Shown here: piece after piece, positions 1 to 12,476 of the stretch
Layout: the number at the start of each line of letters is the position of its first letter
Numbering within the stretch: position 1 is the stretch's first letter
Assembly (NCBI RefSeq): GCF_003171515.1
Contig: NC_089391.1
Location: 4,278,001-4,342,000, forward strand
Direction of reading: 5' to 3'
DNA length: 64,000 bases
Origin: Pyrenophora tritici-repentis
Taxonomy: Eukaryota; Ascomycota; Dothideomycetes; Pleosporales; Pleosporaceae
The notes under the pieces: model-generated
What the model was told of the DNA's origin: nothing
The model's database searches: none
Seen by the model: the letters and a program-made list of their open reading frames with translations, nothing else
Program-made: the position numbers and the translations under genes

Positions 1-1056
1 CGTGTTGTTGTCGTGTCAGCGGAGACGCGTGAGACGGGTCGGGGGTGGGGCGGCACCTTTTCCCCGAGCTTCGCAAGTGCAAGTGTTTGTGTGTGCCCAC
101 ATGCTACTGTTGTTGGAGACTGGGGTATTTACGGGAAGATGCGATAGTTGTTCTCGCCATATTGTGGTAGTTGTGCGTTGATTCCTGTTTGGGGTCAGGG
201 TCCAAACGATTGACCTCAACGTATGATCGTCATCTTTCGCTCTATGAGAGGCTTAGTCCTCGGGCGAAGTGGTGGCTTGTACGAGTTATAATCACAGTCA
301 TCTCCCGTTGTCGCAGGTCGCGCTCATCTCTCCATCGCCGGTCATACCACCGACTCCATTAGGCGGCTTTTAGCCATGCGCGAGTAATCTCACGTCCCAT
401 ATCCTTAGACAATGATGCTCAGGCTTTTTTACTGCTAGATTCTGAATGGCACGAATCTGCCGTCATCCAAGCGATAATTGGTGATGCCGACTCACCCGGT
501 CGAGCTCGTCTTCGCCTCCATCACCATTACTACTACACTCCATCACATCTGACCACTCTAATCTCAGGCCAACCAGCAATTCAGCCTAAACAACCATCTC
601 ACCGACCTTGGCGCGCGGACATTAACAAGCCCCAACGACATCAGCGACACATGCATCTCTGGTGCCAAGAATGGCGGAGCGGCTACCAAGGCTCCACATC
701 CAACTCCTGCCCAATTAGTGGCGCTCAAGACTCCGCTTGGCGAGCTCAAGCCGCGTCCTAATGCTATGCCCAGGAGTTGGTTTCCGTACTTGGTAATTGC
801 TTGTCAGGGTAAAGAGCTGGGCCGGGTGTGAGCAAGCGATGGTTCCGGAAGCCCTTTTTCCCCACAATCAGCGGTCCGAGCACTGGGGTGTTGGATGATT
901 GCGGCACAGTGGCTTATGGGACGCTTATACATAAGAATGGCGTTGTGAAGGAAGGCGCTGCGAGATTTGCGGAGTTTCCTGGAGTTGTTGGATTGCAGAC
1001 TTTTTGTCTTCTTGAACCATCTATCCACCTCAATTGTTTGACCAAGGGATATCACC
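1..1056. other. intergenic, left edge to sugar transporter
   Basis: No gene recognised. The open frames here are short and match no family I know. The right part must hold the promoter and leader of the sugar transporter that starts at 1057; I see no convincing TATA box. Confidence 0.5.
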
Positions 1057-3093
1057 ATGGCTGGAGGTGGCGCTGGTCCGACCGGCTTCGATGCTGCACT
1101 TCAGAGACGTCAGGCCCTCATGGGCGCGAGTGGCCCTAGGGCCCTTGTGAAGAATGGAAAGGTCTTTCTCATCGCCTTGTTCGCCTGTCTTGGTGGTGTG
1201 CTCTACGGATACAACCAGGGCATGTTCAGCGGAATTTTGGCTATGCCCTCGTTCGGAAAACGTATGTAACTTCTTCCTTCCACGCCAACTGCTGCTTACA
1301 GACGAGGTAGAAACCGATGGGTACATTGATAATCCAACGCAAAAGGGATGGTTGACTGCGATCTTGGAACTCGGAGCTTGGTTTGGAGCCGTCATGTCGG
1401 GATTCGTGGCAGAGAGCATGTCACGAAAGTACGGCATCTTGATTGCGACCGCCGTTTTTATTGTTGGTGTCGTGGTACAAATCAGTGCTATTTCAGGTGG
1501 TCATGAAGAGATTCTCGCTGGCCGATTCATTACGTTCGTTTAATCCTCCGGTTTGAATGACTTGAACTCTACTAATGATCAACAGTGGTGTTGGCGTCGG
1601 TGGTCTCTCCGTCATTGTGCCCATGTACAACAGCGAATGCGCGCCTCCGTACGTAACGACTATTAATTTCCAGCTTTAGAGGATGCTAACTCCCACGCAG
1701 TGAAGTTCGTGGCGCACTCGTAGCTCTTCAACAACTTGCCATTACGTTCGGTATCATGATAAGTTTCTGGATCAACTACGGAACTAACTACATTGGCGGT
1801 ACAACACTCGAAACGCAGTCAAACGCCGCCTGGCTCGTTCCCATTTGTCTGCAGTTGCTTCCAGCTTTCATCCTCATCATCGGCATGATTTGGATGCCCT
1901 TCTCCCCCCGCTGGCTCGTCCACCACGGCCGCGAAGAAGAAGCTCGCAGTAACCTCGCCTCCCTGCGCAATCTACCTATTGACCACGAGCTCATTGAGTT
2001 GGAATTCCTGGAAATCAAAGCACAATCCATGTTCGAGAAGCGCAGTATCGCTGAAGCATTTCCCCATCTACGTGAGCAGACGGCGTGGAATATCTTCAAA
2101 TTGCAATTTGTGGCGATTGGATCGTTGTTCAAGACAAAGGCCATGTTCAAGAGGGTGGTTGTTGCTACGGTGTCTATGTTTTTCCAGCAGTGGACGGGTA
2201 TCAATGCAGTAAGTTCATCCCGTTTCCTTGGCATCTGGGGATATGCTGACGAAGTCTAGATCCTATACTACGCACCTCAAATTTTCAAGCAAATCGGGCT
2301 TACAGGAAACACGACATCCCTCCTCGCCACGGGTGTTGTAGGAATCGTGATGTTCATTGCAACAAGTATGTCCTCCCCCACTCCTGCGACCTGGTCCCAT
2401 ACTAACATCCCCTCCCCACAGTCCCTGCAGTCCTCTACATCGACCGCCTAGGCCGTAAACCCGTCCTCGCCGTCGGTGCAATCGGCATGGCATTCTCCCA
2501 CTTCGTCATCGCCGTCATCCTCGCAAAGAACATTGATAACTTTGAAAATCACCGTGCTGCAGGTTGGGCGGCCGTGGTCATGGTTTGGTTGTTTGTGATT
2601 CATTTTGGATATTCTTGGGGTCCTTGTGCTTGGATTTTGATTGCTGGTACGTCCTTTCTCTCCAGCCCCTCCCCTGTGTCGCTTGTTCGATGTGTGAATG
2701 AAAAGCCGCTAATACTCATAATCAGAAATCTGGCCCCTATCAACTCGCCCCTATGGTACTGCTCTTGGCGGCTCCTCCAACTGGATGAACAACTTCATCA
2801 TCGGTCAAATCACCCCCGAACTCCTCGAAAACATCACTTACGGTACCTACATCCTTTTCGGACTGGTCACCACGCTCGGAGCCGCGTTTATCTGGTTCTT
2901 CGTCCCGGAAACGAAGAGGCTGACGCTCGAGGAGATGGACACGATTTTCGGATCTGAGGGCGTTGCCGCCAAGGATAAGGAGAGGATGGATGAGATTAAC
3001 AGGGAGATTGGACTGGCGGGGCTGGCAATGGGAGATGCGGAGAGTGGCAATGGGAGTGCAGAGGTTCAGGTTGTGGGAGGTGAGAAGGTTTAG
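1057..3093 (+). CDS. MFS sugar (hexose) transporter
   Basis: Predicted plasma-membrane monosaccharide transporter of the major facilitator superfamily. Seven exons (1057-1261, 1302-1533, 1586-1648, 1701-2208, 2260-2365, 2422-2646, 2726-3093) join in frame across GT-AG introns of 40-79 bases and give 568 residues, normal for the family. Sugar-porter signatures appear in the expected order: GYNQG in the first helix, RFITGVGVGG near residue 142, PFSPRW near 229, QQWTGIN near 329, IDRLGRK near 377 and [12 protein letters not shown] near 507. The cytosolic tail after that is short and Glu/Gly-rich. The start is the first ATG of the frame, about 40 residues before helix 1. Glucose or another hexose is the likely substrate by family; the sequence alone does not fix it. 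The 3' side faces the convergent CobW gene across a spacer containing a MITE-like element. Confidence 0.9.
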
Positions 3094-3579
3094 GGCGGTG
3101 CGAGGCTGTTGTAGAGGGTTATGGGTTCAGAGGGGACCTTGCTAAGAACATATATTGGTGATAGTTGGCTATATTCACTACCGTCTTTGAGATAATTTTC
3201 GGCTCAGAAATACAAAGTCAGAAGATCAAAACTTGGCAGTTTCTGTTCTGAATGCACACATGCATACACTTAGGTAGCATAAAATACTTGACGGTGCGGG
3301 TAAGCACTTGTTCGGCGTTTCTAGCGCCTACAGTGACATTTGTACACTATCATGTTAAGTATCTCATGTCACCCGGGTGCATACAGGAATTAGAACCATA
3401 TCCTGGATCTGATGCACAACAGAATTCTGCAACAGCCCCTTATTCCTCTTCCATACTGCATCGGTCTAATTTATTATTTTGTGTCACTATTGTAAACCCA
3501 TATTTACGAACAAACATTATTTTCTTGGTATCATCCCCTGAAATCTTTAACAAAACAAGCCATTCCCATCGCTGTCCCC
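3094..3579. other. convergent intergenic spacer with MITE-like copy A
   Basis: Spacer between the 3' ends of the transporter and the CobW gene. It carries one 97-base inverted-repeat element (3275-3371, listed separately); the rest is unremarkable and presumably 3' untranslated sequence. Confidence 0.6.
3275..3371 (+). mobile_element. MITE-like element, copy A (97 bases)
   Basis: One of three elements that align without gaps over 97 bases. It begins TAGCATAAAATACTTGAC and its right end, reverse-complemented, reads TGACATGAGATACTTAAC, so the terminal inverted repeats are still visible but decayed. By hand alignment about 73 of 97 positions match copy C (reverse-complemented). Similarity to copy B continues past the right end (CCrGGyGCATACA), so the true element may be about 15 bases longer on each side. 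It has no coding capacity, as expected for a non-autonomous element. It is the most diverged copy. Confidence 0.7.
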
Positions 3580-4834
3580 TTATAGTCCCAGTGTATCGAA
3601 CAAACTCTTCTTAAACCCCTCCTGATCCACGCCCTTTCCAATCAACACCAACTTAGCCTCTGCACTTCCACTCCCAGCCACATCCTCCATCTCATTGGTC
3701 TCATACAAATTCCTCACACCCTGCGTAAGCAACACCTTCCCATCTTTCACCGGCACCCGCCCCTTTAACCGGTGAATCTCAAACGGTTTAAACGGAACGT
3801 CCCCCGCCAGTGATTCCTCCCACAGAATCGTGCGCAGGAAAAGATCATACTTGTCCACCTGCTCGCGGTCTAGCGCCGGAAAGGTGATTGTGGATGTAGC
3901 AATCGTAGGATCAAGATGGGAATGTCCTTTACTCGCAAACTTGAGATCGGCGTCTGTAACCTGGTCGTACGCATGAAGATCCAGAACCAAACCTTCAAGC
4001 TGCGGGACCTGGCTCTTCGTCGTCGTTTTGATGCGTGCAAGGCCGTTGATGGAGCGGATACGTTGTGTGACGATTTCCAGCTCTTCTTCAGTCACAAGAT
4101 CGGTTTTGTTAATAATCACAACGTCTGCATGGCTAATCTGGAGATGTGCCGTGGTAAGTAAGGGGCCATGCTCATCGTGGTCAGCAGCAGCTTGTTTTCT
4201 TTTCTCGATGTTTTCTTCATCGCCGAGGCCGGAATCCAGACTCTTGAGCACGTTTTTTGCATCGACGAGGGTAACGATGCCGTCGAGGAAGATGCTGCTG
4301 CCGAGACCGTCGTCGAGCCAGAACATGGGGGCAATGTTGCCCGGGTCGGCGAGGCCTGTGGTTTCAAGCAGAATGTAGTCGAAGAGGCCAGATTGCTCCA
4401 TTAGGTTCTCGATGGCGGCCACGCCCACGTCTTTTACCGAACAGCAGATGCAGCCGTTGGCGAGGGGCACGAAGGGTGCGGGTTGGGCGGATGTTGAGTT
4501 GGCGTCGGAGACGGTGAGTTGTTTCTCAATGTCGATTGCTATGGGAGTGTTAGGGGTGGAGTTGGGGTGCTGGAGGGGACGTACAGTCACCGAATTCATT
4601 CAGAATTACGGCAATCTTCTTTCCATGTTGTTCGGTGAGGATATAGTTGAGCAGAGTTGTTTTTCCTGCTCCGAGATATCCAGTGACGATGGTAATGGGC
4701 ACTTTGCTCTGGGGAGCATCACTAGAGGTAGCCACAAGGTTTGGTATCTCCTCGTCTTGGTCATGCAGAACTTTGGTGTTGGTTTCCGGTTGTACGAGAC
4801 TCGGGACCTCTTCGTCCGAAGTGTCACCGTCCAT
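3580..4834 (-). CDS. CobW/P47K GTPase, ZNG1-type zinc metallochaperone
   Basis: G3E-family GTPase of the COG0523/CobW group. Eukaryotic members (ZNG1) hand zinc to methionine aminopeptidase. Two exons, 4585-4834 and 3580-4538, are joined by a 46-base GT-AG intron to give 402 residues. The order is: acidic N-terminal tail, P-loop GYLGAGKT (52-59), NEFGD switch region, metal-binding CICC (113-116), the DLADPG-like LADPG motif, INKTD guanine specificity motif near 215, and a CobW C-terminal domain ending at FDTLGL. The start is the first ATG of the frame and leaves the expected acidic leader. That leader holds two related short motifs, EEVPSLV and EEIPNLV, which resemble the partner-docking motif of ZNG1. 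The gene is divergent from MOB3 across 373 bases. Confidence 0.9.
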
Positions 4835-5207
4835 TGTGGGAATTGGAGATTTTAGAGAAATTGAAGAAAGTAGTCTTTAGACACTGTAAGATTGAAATAT
4901 CAGCCAGTAATGATACAAGACTGGTGTAAGCTGAGCCAGGGAAGAGTAACCAGACGAAACAACCTACCACTGTAAGATCACGAGAAAGCTAAATGACGTC
5001 GTGCGGAGGCAAAGTCATGTAGAAATAGTGCCGCCCACAAATAAGCTAGCGCAGTCGCGTAGCCAGCCAGGATCCCTGCAACTGCCCTGCATGGCAAGCT
5101 CAGAAGTCGGAAAGTCAACAAAACACCCCACACCCAATTGCCCAGCTGTTTACCCAGCGTCTGCTGTGAAGACATAGATTAATTCTATCGCTCGTCGCGA
5201 CATAACC
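4835..5207. other. divergent promoter region, CobW / MOB3
   Basis: A 373-base spacer between two divergent starts, so it should hold both promoters. No repeat, open frame of note or clear regulatory motif was recognised. Confidence 0.5.
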
Positions 5208-6771
5208 ATGACTTCACCGGCTTCGCCCCGTCTGCCCAGCCCGCCACCAATTCCAGAGGACCAGGTGTCGCCGGTGTCGGCCTCTCCAGAGCAGCAGAAG
5301 CTGTTTAGTAACCTTGACCATGCCGCCGAGAGGAGGATACGACCAGGAACAAAGGCAGTGGATATGGCAAAAGGTCCTCCGCTGGTGGAGCTATCAGAGG
5401 CACGTCTACACGTCTACACTTGGGAAGCGCATCTAACAATCTGCGTCTGCACAGATCGATTCCGCCTTCCAACTCACCGAATACCTCAAAGCACTCCACC
5501 ACTCCCTCACGCACCCAACGGATCCGAGAATCCTTGTACCAGTAGACAAGCAAATGGCTTTCAAGATTGCACATGCACCCGAGAATGTAGACAAGACACT
5601 ATGGCTGTACGAACTGTGCCGCTTCCTCATACAAGAGGCCAACTCCATCTTTCTCGGCCTCCTCAAGGATAAACCACCATGCTCTGTTATGACATGCCCC
5701 GAGATGCGCGCCTCCGAATGGCAGTATCTCTGCGCAGTTCACGATCCCCCAAAGTCATGTTGCGCCTTCGACTACTGCTCCCACACGCTGGACTGGGCGG
5801 GTAATATTCTTACATCACCCAAGCATTTCCCTTCGAGACTTGCTCTGGGAACCGATTCATCTACACAGCATTCGCAGACGCGCCAACTAACTAATATCTT
5901 TAGGCGCGTGTATAGGATCTTTGCACATGCATGGTACTCACACCGCGACGTTTTCTGGAAGATTGAGGGAAAAACAGGGCTATATGTCTTGTACAAGACA
6001 GTCTGCGATGTATATAGTCTGGTGCCAGAAGACAACTACACTATTCCTCCAGAGGCCGAGGGTATCGATTCAAGCGCTGAGCCAACGCCGGCCCCACCTG
6101 TGATCATGAAGCGAGAGCCCTCAAATCCAGGACCACAGCGCTCTGATAACCCTGCCGAGAACATGTCCGACAACTCACTATCAACAGCCGGCACAACGAA
6201 GCGACATAGACATTCGCCTTCGGTAGGACCGACAGCTGTACACACGGTAGTGGAAGAAAACGAAGATGAGGAGGAGGGCCCGGTTCTACAATCACGGCCT
6301 GTAACGCAAATCTTTGATACAACACCAGAGGACGAAGCTGGAGAGGGAGATAGCGATGGAGATGTCACAGCGTTTGAAGATGAGGGAGACGAAGAGGAAG
6401 ATGCTGAGGAAGAAAACGAGGCCGAGGCTGAATCTGCCGAAGATGCGACAGCGTCAGAAGACAAGGACGGCAAGCTTGAGCCGGCAAAGCAAAACACAAG
6501 CGAGGAGACGGTCGATCCTGCCCCCAAGCCAGACGAGGAGCCGGGTGGGGGTACAGCCACAGCCACAGAGCCAGCAAGCGCCGAAACTACCACGGCAGAG
6601 GTCTCCAATGAAGAGCCTGTGGGAGAACAAGCTACCCAAGAAGAGGCGACTGCTGTCAAGGACGCTGACAAGCCAACTACTGTCGAGGCAGAGGAAGAAG
6701 AGAAGCCTGAGTCTGCTGTTAAGCCAGCGGACAAGGACAACGAGGCCGAAACCAGAGCGGCTGATGCTTAG
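5208..6771 (+). CDS. mob3: MOB3/phocein family protein (STRIPAK subunit) with acidic tail
   Basis: Mob1/phocein-family adaptor. In filamentous fungi the MOB3/phocein member belongs to the STRIPAK phosphatase-kinase complex, which controls cell fusion and sexual development. Exon 1 is 5208-5399 and exon 2 is 5455-6771, giving 502 residues. The MOB fold (about residues 60-260) contains LWLYELCRFL, CPEMRASEWQYLCAVHDPP, the CCAFDYCSHTLDW zinc-site region, SPKHFPSR and LTNIFRRVYRIFAHAW. The intron that keeps this frame and the family sequence (VELSE then IDSAFQL) starts with GC (GAG|GCACGT), a GC-AG intron. The nearest GT three bases later breaks the frame. After about residue 265 comes a long Glu/Ala/Asp-rich, probably disordered extension not found in the short animal phoceins. 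Confidence 0.9.
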
Positions 6772-8620
6772 GAAGCCATTAATGCCGGTGGTGATGAGTA
6801 GGGCTATTACTATGCATGTACTTCAAACCTGGTATGAGGTGCTGGATCCAGTGTTGTGGATACCGAGGCATGGCTAGCTTGGGTTTCTGTGTCACTTTGC
6901 AGGCCTATGAGCGGGGGTTATGACGGGATAATGGGAATTCGCATGGATAATTGACGTGGAGGCTGGCAAGTTGTTTGCCATGTGTTGCTCCAACGACGGG
7001 TTGTAAAAGCCCAACAAATGGCGTCTGTGTCGCTCCCGCGGGCGTTTATCTCTAGCAACGAAAAGCGAGGGGATTATAGACCAGGATAGGGCCTTGTGCA
7101 GATTACCGGAGATGCAGAAATGTGCAGCTTTGAAACTTGGTACTGTAAAGGAATAAAAAGCAATATCCCATCCAGGCATAGATGTCTTGGCCATAACGGG
7201 CGCTCGGTGACATGCTAACCAGAGGGGTGGAGGCCACAGGAATAGAGACTTGTGCTAGGCGAGGCTGGATGTTATGCATAAAGACAGTTTTGTTCCTCCA
7301 CCAGGGTGTCATAAAATACTTGACAGGGTGGGTAGGCACCTAAAAGGCGTGTCTGGCGACTACAGTAGCCTTTGTACACTAGTATGTTCGGTATACCATG
7401 ACATCCAGGCGCATACATGGTATTAGCTTGTAGAGTAATATATCTGGCATTTTCCATGTAGATAACAGGGGCCAGAAGTCCATGTTCATTCAGCGGCAGA
7501 TGGGGATTTTGATAAGCAATGTTTATTGATGGAAGCAAGCAATCTGCGATGCGGATACACGGGCGATGATGCTGCCGCCGAGCTCCGACTCCCGCTTGTT
7601 CTTAGCATGAGTAGTGACGCCCGTGTGGATAGCAATTGGTGGAGTCTCCAGAAGGGTGGTGGACCCTATGCTGGGGTATGGCGCCCTAGCGTTCGCCGAG
7701 GACCCGAAGCCGGGTTAGCTTTTGGGTAAATGCTGACGAGTAAGATTGAGAGGAAGTGTGGCACTGTAATGAGGTTTAGTAATTAGTCTTAGGTCAGGCG
7801 ATGCGCAGGACTGGGCGAGAGATGTTGAGAAGGAAGAGGCTGGACAGGTCAGTGACAGTGTGACAGTAGCAGCAGGTCGACATTACGTTTGATATAGGCA
7901 TGCGCAGCTTAGAGAGTGGACTTGTACATAGTTGTCGGCCCCCACGCTCGGCCCATGGCGGCTTTCGCTTCTCCACAGGGACAATAATAGGGCGTATGTA
8001 GGGACCTGTTAATGCAGTCAACTGTCGGGTGGTTGTATAGGCGGCGATTGATTGCTGACGGCCCCCCAGCAAGCAGGCAGCTCTGTGGCCACCCTACTGT
8101 ACAGTACCCCTCACCAAGTGCTTCCTATCGCGGCTACGGCGGCGGATACGTCAAGGTGTCTGGTGGCGCAACGGCACAGCTTACATAGAGATATCGGCCT
8201 TGTTTATCCCTCGTCCCGTCTGCTCCCACGACTCTCCCCACGTTTGCGTTCAGGGTTCAGTCAACAACACACTTCAGCCCTCGCGATTCGTCTCGGTGGT
8301 CTCGACTGCAGACGTCTAGGCGACATCTGCACAGGCCCCGGGCCATTATCACTGACTTGCGCCCCTCGAGACCGTAGTCGGCCATTGCTACACACTGAGC
8401 GCCCGAGTACCGACTACATCATCCCTTCCTTGACTAGTCCCTGATCTGCTCGAGGCCGCGTGAATACCCAAACTAGCATGCCCGCCCATCACCCAGCGCC
8501 TCTTGACTAACGCATACACCACGCTTTGGTAGTCGGACACGCGAGCCTCCGCCACCGCTACACAGACGTCTACCTTCCCCAGTCGCGACACAAGACACTG
8601 CCCACGACTGCCCACTGGCG
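6772..8620. other. long intergenic region with MITE-like copy B
   Basis: An 1.85 kb region between MOB3 and the C2H2 regulator. It carries MITE-like copy B (7307-7403). The right part (about 8050-8620) is C-rich with many CT runs and is probably the promoter and long leader of the regulator. No other gene seen. Confidence 0.5.
7307..7403 (+). mobile_element. MITE-like element, copy B (97 bases)
   Basis: Same family as copies A and C. It begins TGTCATAAAATACTTGAC; its right end ends CATGACA, the inverse of the left hexamer. By hand alignment about 80 of 97 positions match the reverse complement of copy C, with no gaps. The internal block GGCGTGTCTGGCGACTACAG is identical to copy C. It sits in non-coding sequence upstream of the C2H2 regulator. 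Confidence 0.75.
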
Positions 8621-11600
8621 ATGACGGCGCAAATCCTGTCTATGCATGCTGCGCACGCGTCGGATTTGGCAAAGATTCAGACACACTTTGGAGACAAGAT
8701 GGACACTACTGTCGGTGGTCCGAGTGAGCCACCTACCCCCGCTTCGCCTGACAGAGGTCGGAGACGCGACCGAGATGAGGGTAGCAACTCGGGAGATGGT
8801 GACGGTGACGGTCAGGGTTCGTCGAGAAAGCGCAGGCGTAGTAGAAAGGGCCTGGACAAGAAGTTCGAATGTCCGCATGAGGGTTGTGGAAAGAGCTACT
8901 CGCGCGCAGAGCACCTATATCGACACCAGTTGAACCGTGAGTGGCTGCACCGCTTCTATCCGTCAACACAAGCTAATGTTGCATAGACAATCCAAAGCAA
9001 ATCTACCACTGCGATTTTCCTTCATGCGGTCGGTCTTTCGTGAGACAGGATTTATGTAAGTTTTCTTTATTGGTTTCTAATACTTAAAGATGCTAAGAAG
9101 ATTAGGCGCTCGTCATAAGGAACGACACACAGCCCGCGGGTCGCAACTGTTGCGCAAGGACACGTTCAATATGCACAACCTCAACCCTATTGTGACGGCA
9201 GCTTTGGGGGGAAAGAATGCACCACCAAAGCCGCTCGGCATGAAGACGCAAGTCTCGCATGGCATGCAGTCGCCAGTGTCGGGCGCATCCACAAACGGCC
9301 AGAGCAGCGCAATGTCGCCGCCAAACTTCCAGTCGCCCGCCTCGACTGCCACACTCAGCCGGCAGGACTCATTGCAAAGAACGGGCAGCGAAGACAGATA
9401 CCGCAGCGGTTCTGATGCCAAGCCTTATGACATGCAGTCTCAGAGCATGGGCAGCTTTGCACCCCCACCCCGTCCCGCCGCTTTGGGCAACTACAGTGGA
9501 GGTCGCACACCTCTCCACAACTCCCCGCATGTGGGTAATGGCAACTTCACACGACCCGAACTACGCACCCAAACATCAGGCCTCAGCTCATATGGCTCGA
9601 GCTCACCTTTCAACTCGGCCGTCACACCGTCGCAGTCGCAGTATACTCCCTCGTCGTCGACTGCCTACCAAAACAGCGCAAGTGCGTATCCATCACAACA
9701 AAACTTTCCTCCCTTCACTTCCTTACCTCCACCAGAGTACCCCCAACCAGCCGGCACCCCTATTTCTCGAGAAGCAGAAAACCAGTTCTATAATGGTACC
9801 TCCGGACAGACGCCCATGAATGGCGTCGAGTCGACTGGCCAGATGGACGATCGGATGCATGGTGTATCTGACGCAATCATGGACCAAAACCCCGCCTACG
9901 CTATCCCCATGTTTGGCGGCGCTGGATACAGTCGGTCGCCCTTTGCCATGGCCGACGACTTTGCAGCTTGGCTGTTCAACGACAACCAGTTCAACCCAGG
10001 TGGTGCGTCGCCGATGGACTACCCGGGCGGAGCCAACCCCGTAGCTGGTGCGTCTTCTAGAATTGGTCTTCAAGCCCCGTATTTTAACTATGACCCTTCA
10101 GTTGCCGGCTACCTCAACAACCCCGCACCACCCTCTCATCCCATGGCCGTCCACAGCATCCTGGACACCACACTCCCAGAAACTGCTCTATCAGAAGACA
10201 AGCGGAGGGATCTGCTCGATTTGATCCACCTCCGCTTCAACGAAACTGATCATGCGCCAGTCAAAAAGCAAAAAGAAGACATCATGGAGGGAGACAGGGA
10301 CGACAGCCACCACGTACTGAGTCTACACATGATGCAGACATATATCAGTTCGTACTGGGTCCACTTCCACCCGCAACTACCCATCCTTCACAAGCCCACC
10401 TTCAATGCAAGCACTTGTCCCGACCTCCTGTTGCTCGCTATTATGTGCCTTGGCGCGTCTTGTCTGGAGAAGAACTATGGCCAAGAGACTACAGAAGCTT
10501 GCGCTTCGTTGTCCAATTTTTTAGCCTGGCATTTGCGCTGGGAGCTCTTCATGGATGCCGACTTCCGCCCTCCCGCTAAACTGTGGATCTTCCAGGGTTT
10601 GCTTCTTCTAGAGATATTCGAAAAGATGTATTCCACACGCCCATTGCATGAGAGAGCGCACATTCACCATGCCACGACGCTGACACTGATGAGGCGAGGA
10701 AGTTCTTTAATTGGAAGATCAGCGTTGGACTCGCCTCCAAGCGTCAAAGACTCAAAGGGCAATGGGCGCGGTGGAACGAACACACCGGATGAATGGTGGA
10801 ACCATTGGATCACAAATGAAGCCACTAGGAGGGCGGCATTTGCAGCCTTTGTTCTGGACAGCATTCACGCTACCATGTTCGGCCACAGTGCCGTCATGGT
10901 TGCTCACGAGATGCGCCTTCCATTGCCGTGTGATGAAGCTCTGTGGTCTGCAACAAGCAGCTCCGAAGTGGGTCGGGTTGAGCAAACACTGACTTCAAAT
11001 GGCATTAAACCAATGTCTTTCCTCGATGGTCTTAAGAAGACGTTGAATGGACAGAGTGTCCGCACTAATTCGTTTGGGCGTACAATTCTCATGGCAGGTT
11101 TGCTCAGCGTATCGTGGCACATGAATCAGCGGGATTTGCAAGTCAGCTCACTCGGTGTCACACCCGCTCTGGGGGGGCGCGACAAGTGGCGGGGATCCCT
11201 GACGCGGGCATTCGACTTTTGGAAGCAAGACTTTGACAGCTCGCTAAATCGACCGGATGATCGTTCCTCCTCACATACGTACGGCTACTCTCACGGTGTC
11301 GACGAAGACAATGTCTTTGAAGCACGGACCGTTCTGCACCACCTGGCGCACATGGCCATGCACGTTGATATCGTGGATTGCCAGATATTTGCTGGCGCTC
11401 CCAGGTTGCTCGGAAGATCGATTACACCACAGGATTACAACGGCGCGCAAAAGCGGATGAAGGACGGATGGGCCCCCTCTGCCCGAGCCCGCGACGCCAC
11501 CTTTTACGCCCTACGCTTCCTCTCTAACGTGTTAGTCGCCGGTGACCACAGCCTAAACCCCAACTCCTCTTCTGCCAGCGGCTTAACATACTCCGCACGA

Positions 11601-11939
11601 AACGACTACCTCCTCAACCGACCCTGGGTTCTATACTTTGCCACGCTAATCGTCTGGTCCTACGGCTTCGCCCTCGACGGCCCCGTCAAAGAACCCTACC
11701 AACTCCCCACCTACGACGACAAGGTCAGAGACATGGTTCTCTACCTCAATCGCGTCGGAGGTGTCCAATCACCCGACGACCTGACTAAAGTCACAAACCG
11801 AAATGCTTGCCTCGGTTTGCTGATCATCATGAGAGATATGTTTAAGAAGACGAGGTGGGAGTTGTTGCATGAAGCTAGCAACCTTCTCACTAAATGCATT
11901 GAGATGCTTATTCCGAATGCGGGTGCGGCTGGGTATTAA
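8621..11939 (+). CDS. C2H2 zinc finger transcription factor with fungal trans domain
   Basis: Predicted nuclear regulator. Three exons (8621-8936, 8987-9055, 9106-11939) join in frame to give 1072 residues. Two consecutive C2H2 fingers lie at about residues 82-137: FECPHEGCGKSYSRAEHLYRH and YHCDFPSCGRSFVRQDLCARH. The introns split both fingers, and the splice choice restores the Cys and His spacing. A basic patch RKRRRSRKG precedes the fingers. A long Ser/Pro/Gln-rich region follows. A fungal-specific transcription factor domain starts near residue 535 with YWVHFHPQLPILHKPTF. This two-finger plus trans-domain layout is common in ascomycetes, but the target genes cannot be read from sequence. 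The gene converges on the helicase gene. Confidence 0.88.
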
Positions 11940-12476
11940 AGCTGCATATATACACCTGGAATGGGCTTTCTCTTTCTTCTGCGCTTAGGCGCTATACTGC
12001 TGATGTCCCCCTATTGGGTTCGACAAGCGTATATTGCTCTTTTTCTCATTTACGAGGCTATGATATGGCTTGTTATATGTTTTTACTGTCTTTTCTGATA
12101 CTGTTGTTGTTAATGTTGCATTCCAGCGAGGATGCCCTTTTATTTTATTTTGCGATACCTTGATCTGTATACATTTCATAAGTGGCTTATGCTTGTGGTA
12201 TGTGTGTGGCATGGAGGATTTATTGAGCTGCTTTATACCCCGGGGTAGTATGTGTGCGTGCACCTGCGTGTGTGGATGTGGATGTTTGTGTGTTAATATG
12301 GCTTGGTATATGAGTGCTGTTGTGCACTGTTTTTGGACCTATGCATTCATGGATATGAGTATGTGGGGATGTGAATGTTGGAATGAAGATACAAAAGTTT
12401 GGTTGATTATGAACGTTGTATTTGTGATGGTTCACTCTATCGTAATCCTCGGTCGACACAAGTTATCAACATCCAG
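11940..12476. other. convergent spacer, regulator / helicase
   Basis: Sequence between two 3' ends. It is T- and GT-rich (for example around 12250-12300) and consistent with 3' untranslated sequence. No gene seen. Confidence 0.5.

Noticed and set aside
6036..6740. 234-codon Ser/Val-rich open frame antisense to MOB3
   Set aside because: It is the reverse reading of the Glu/Ala/Asp-rich MOB3 tail and has no domain.
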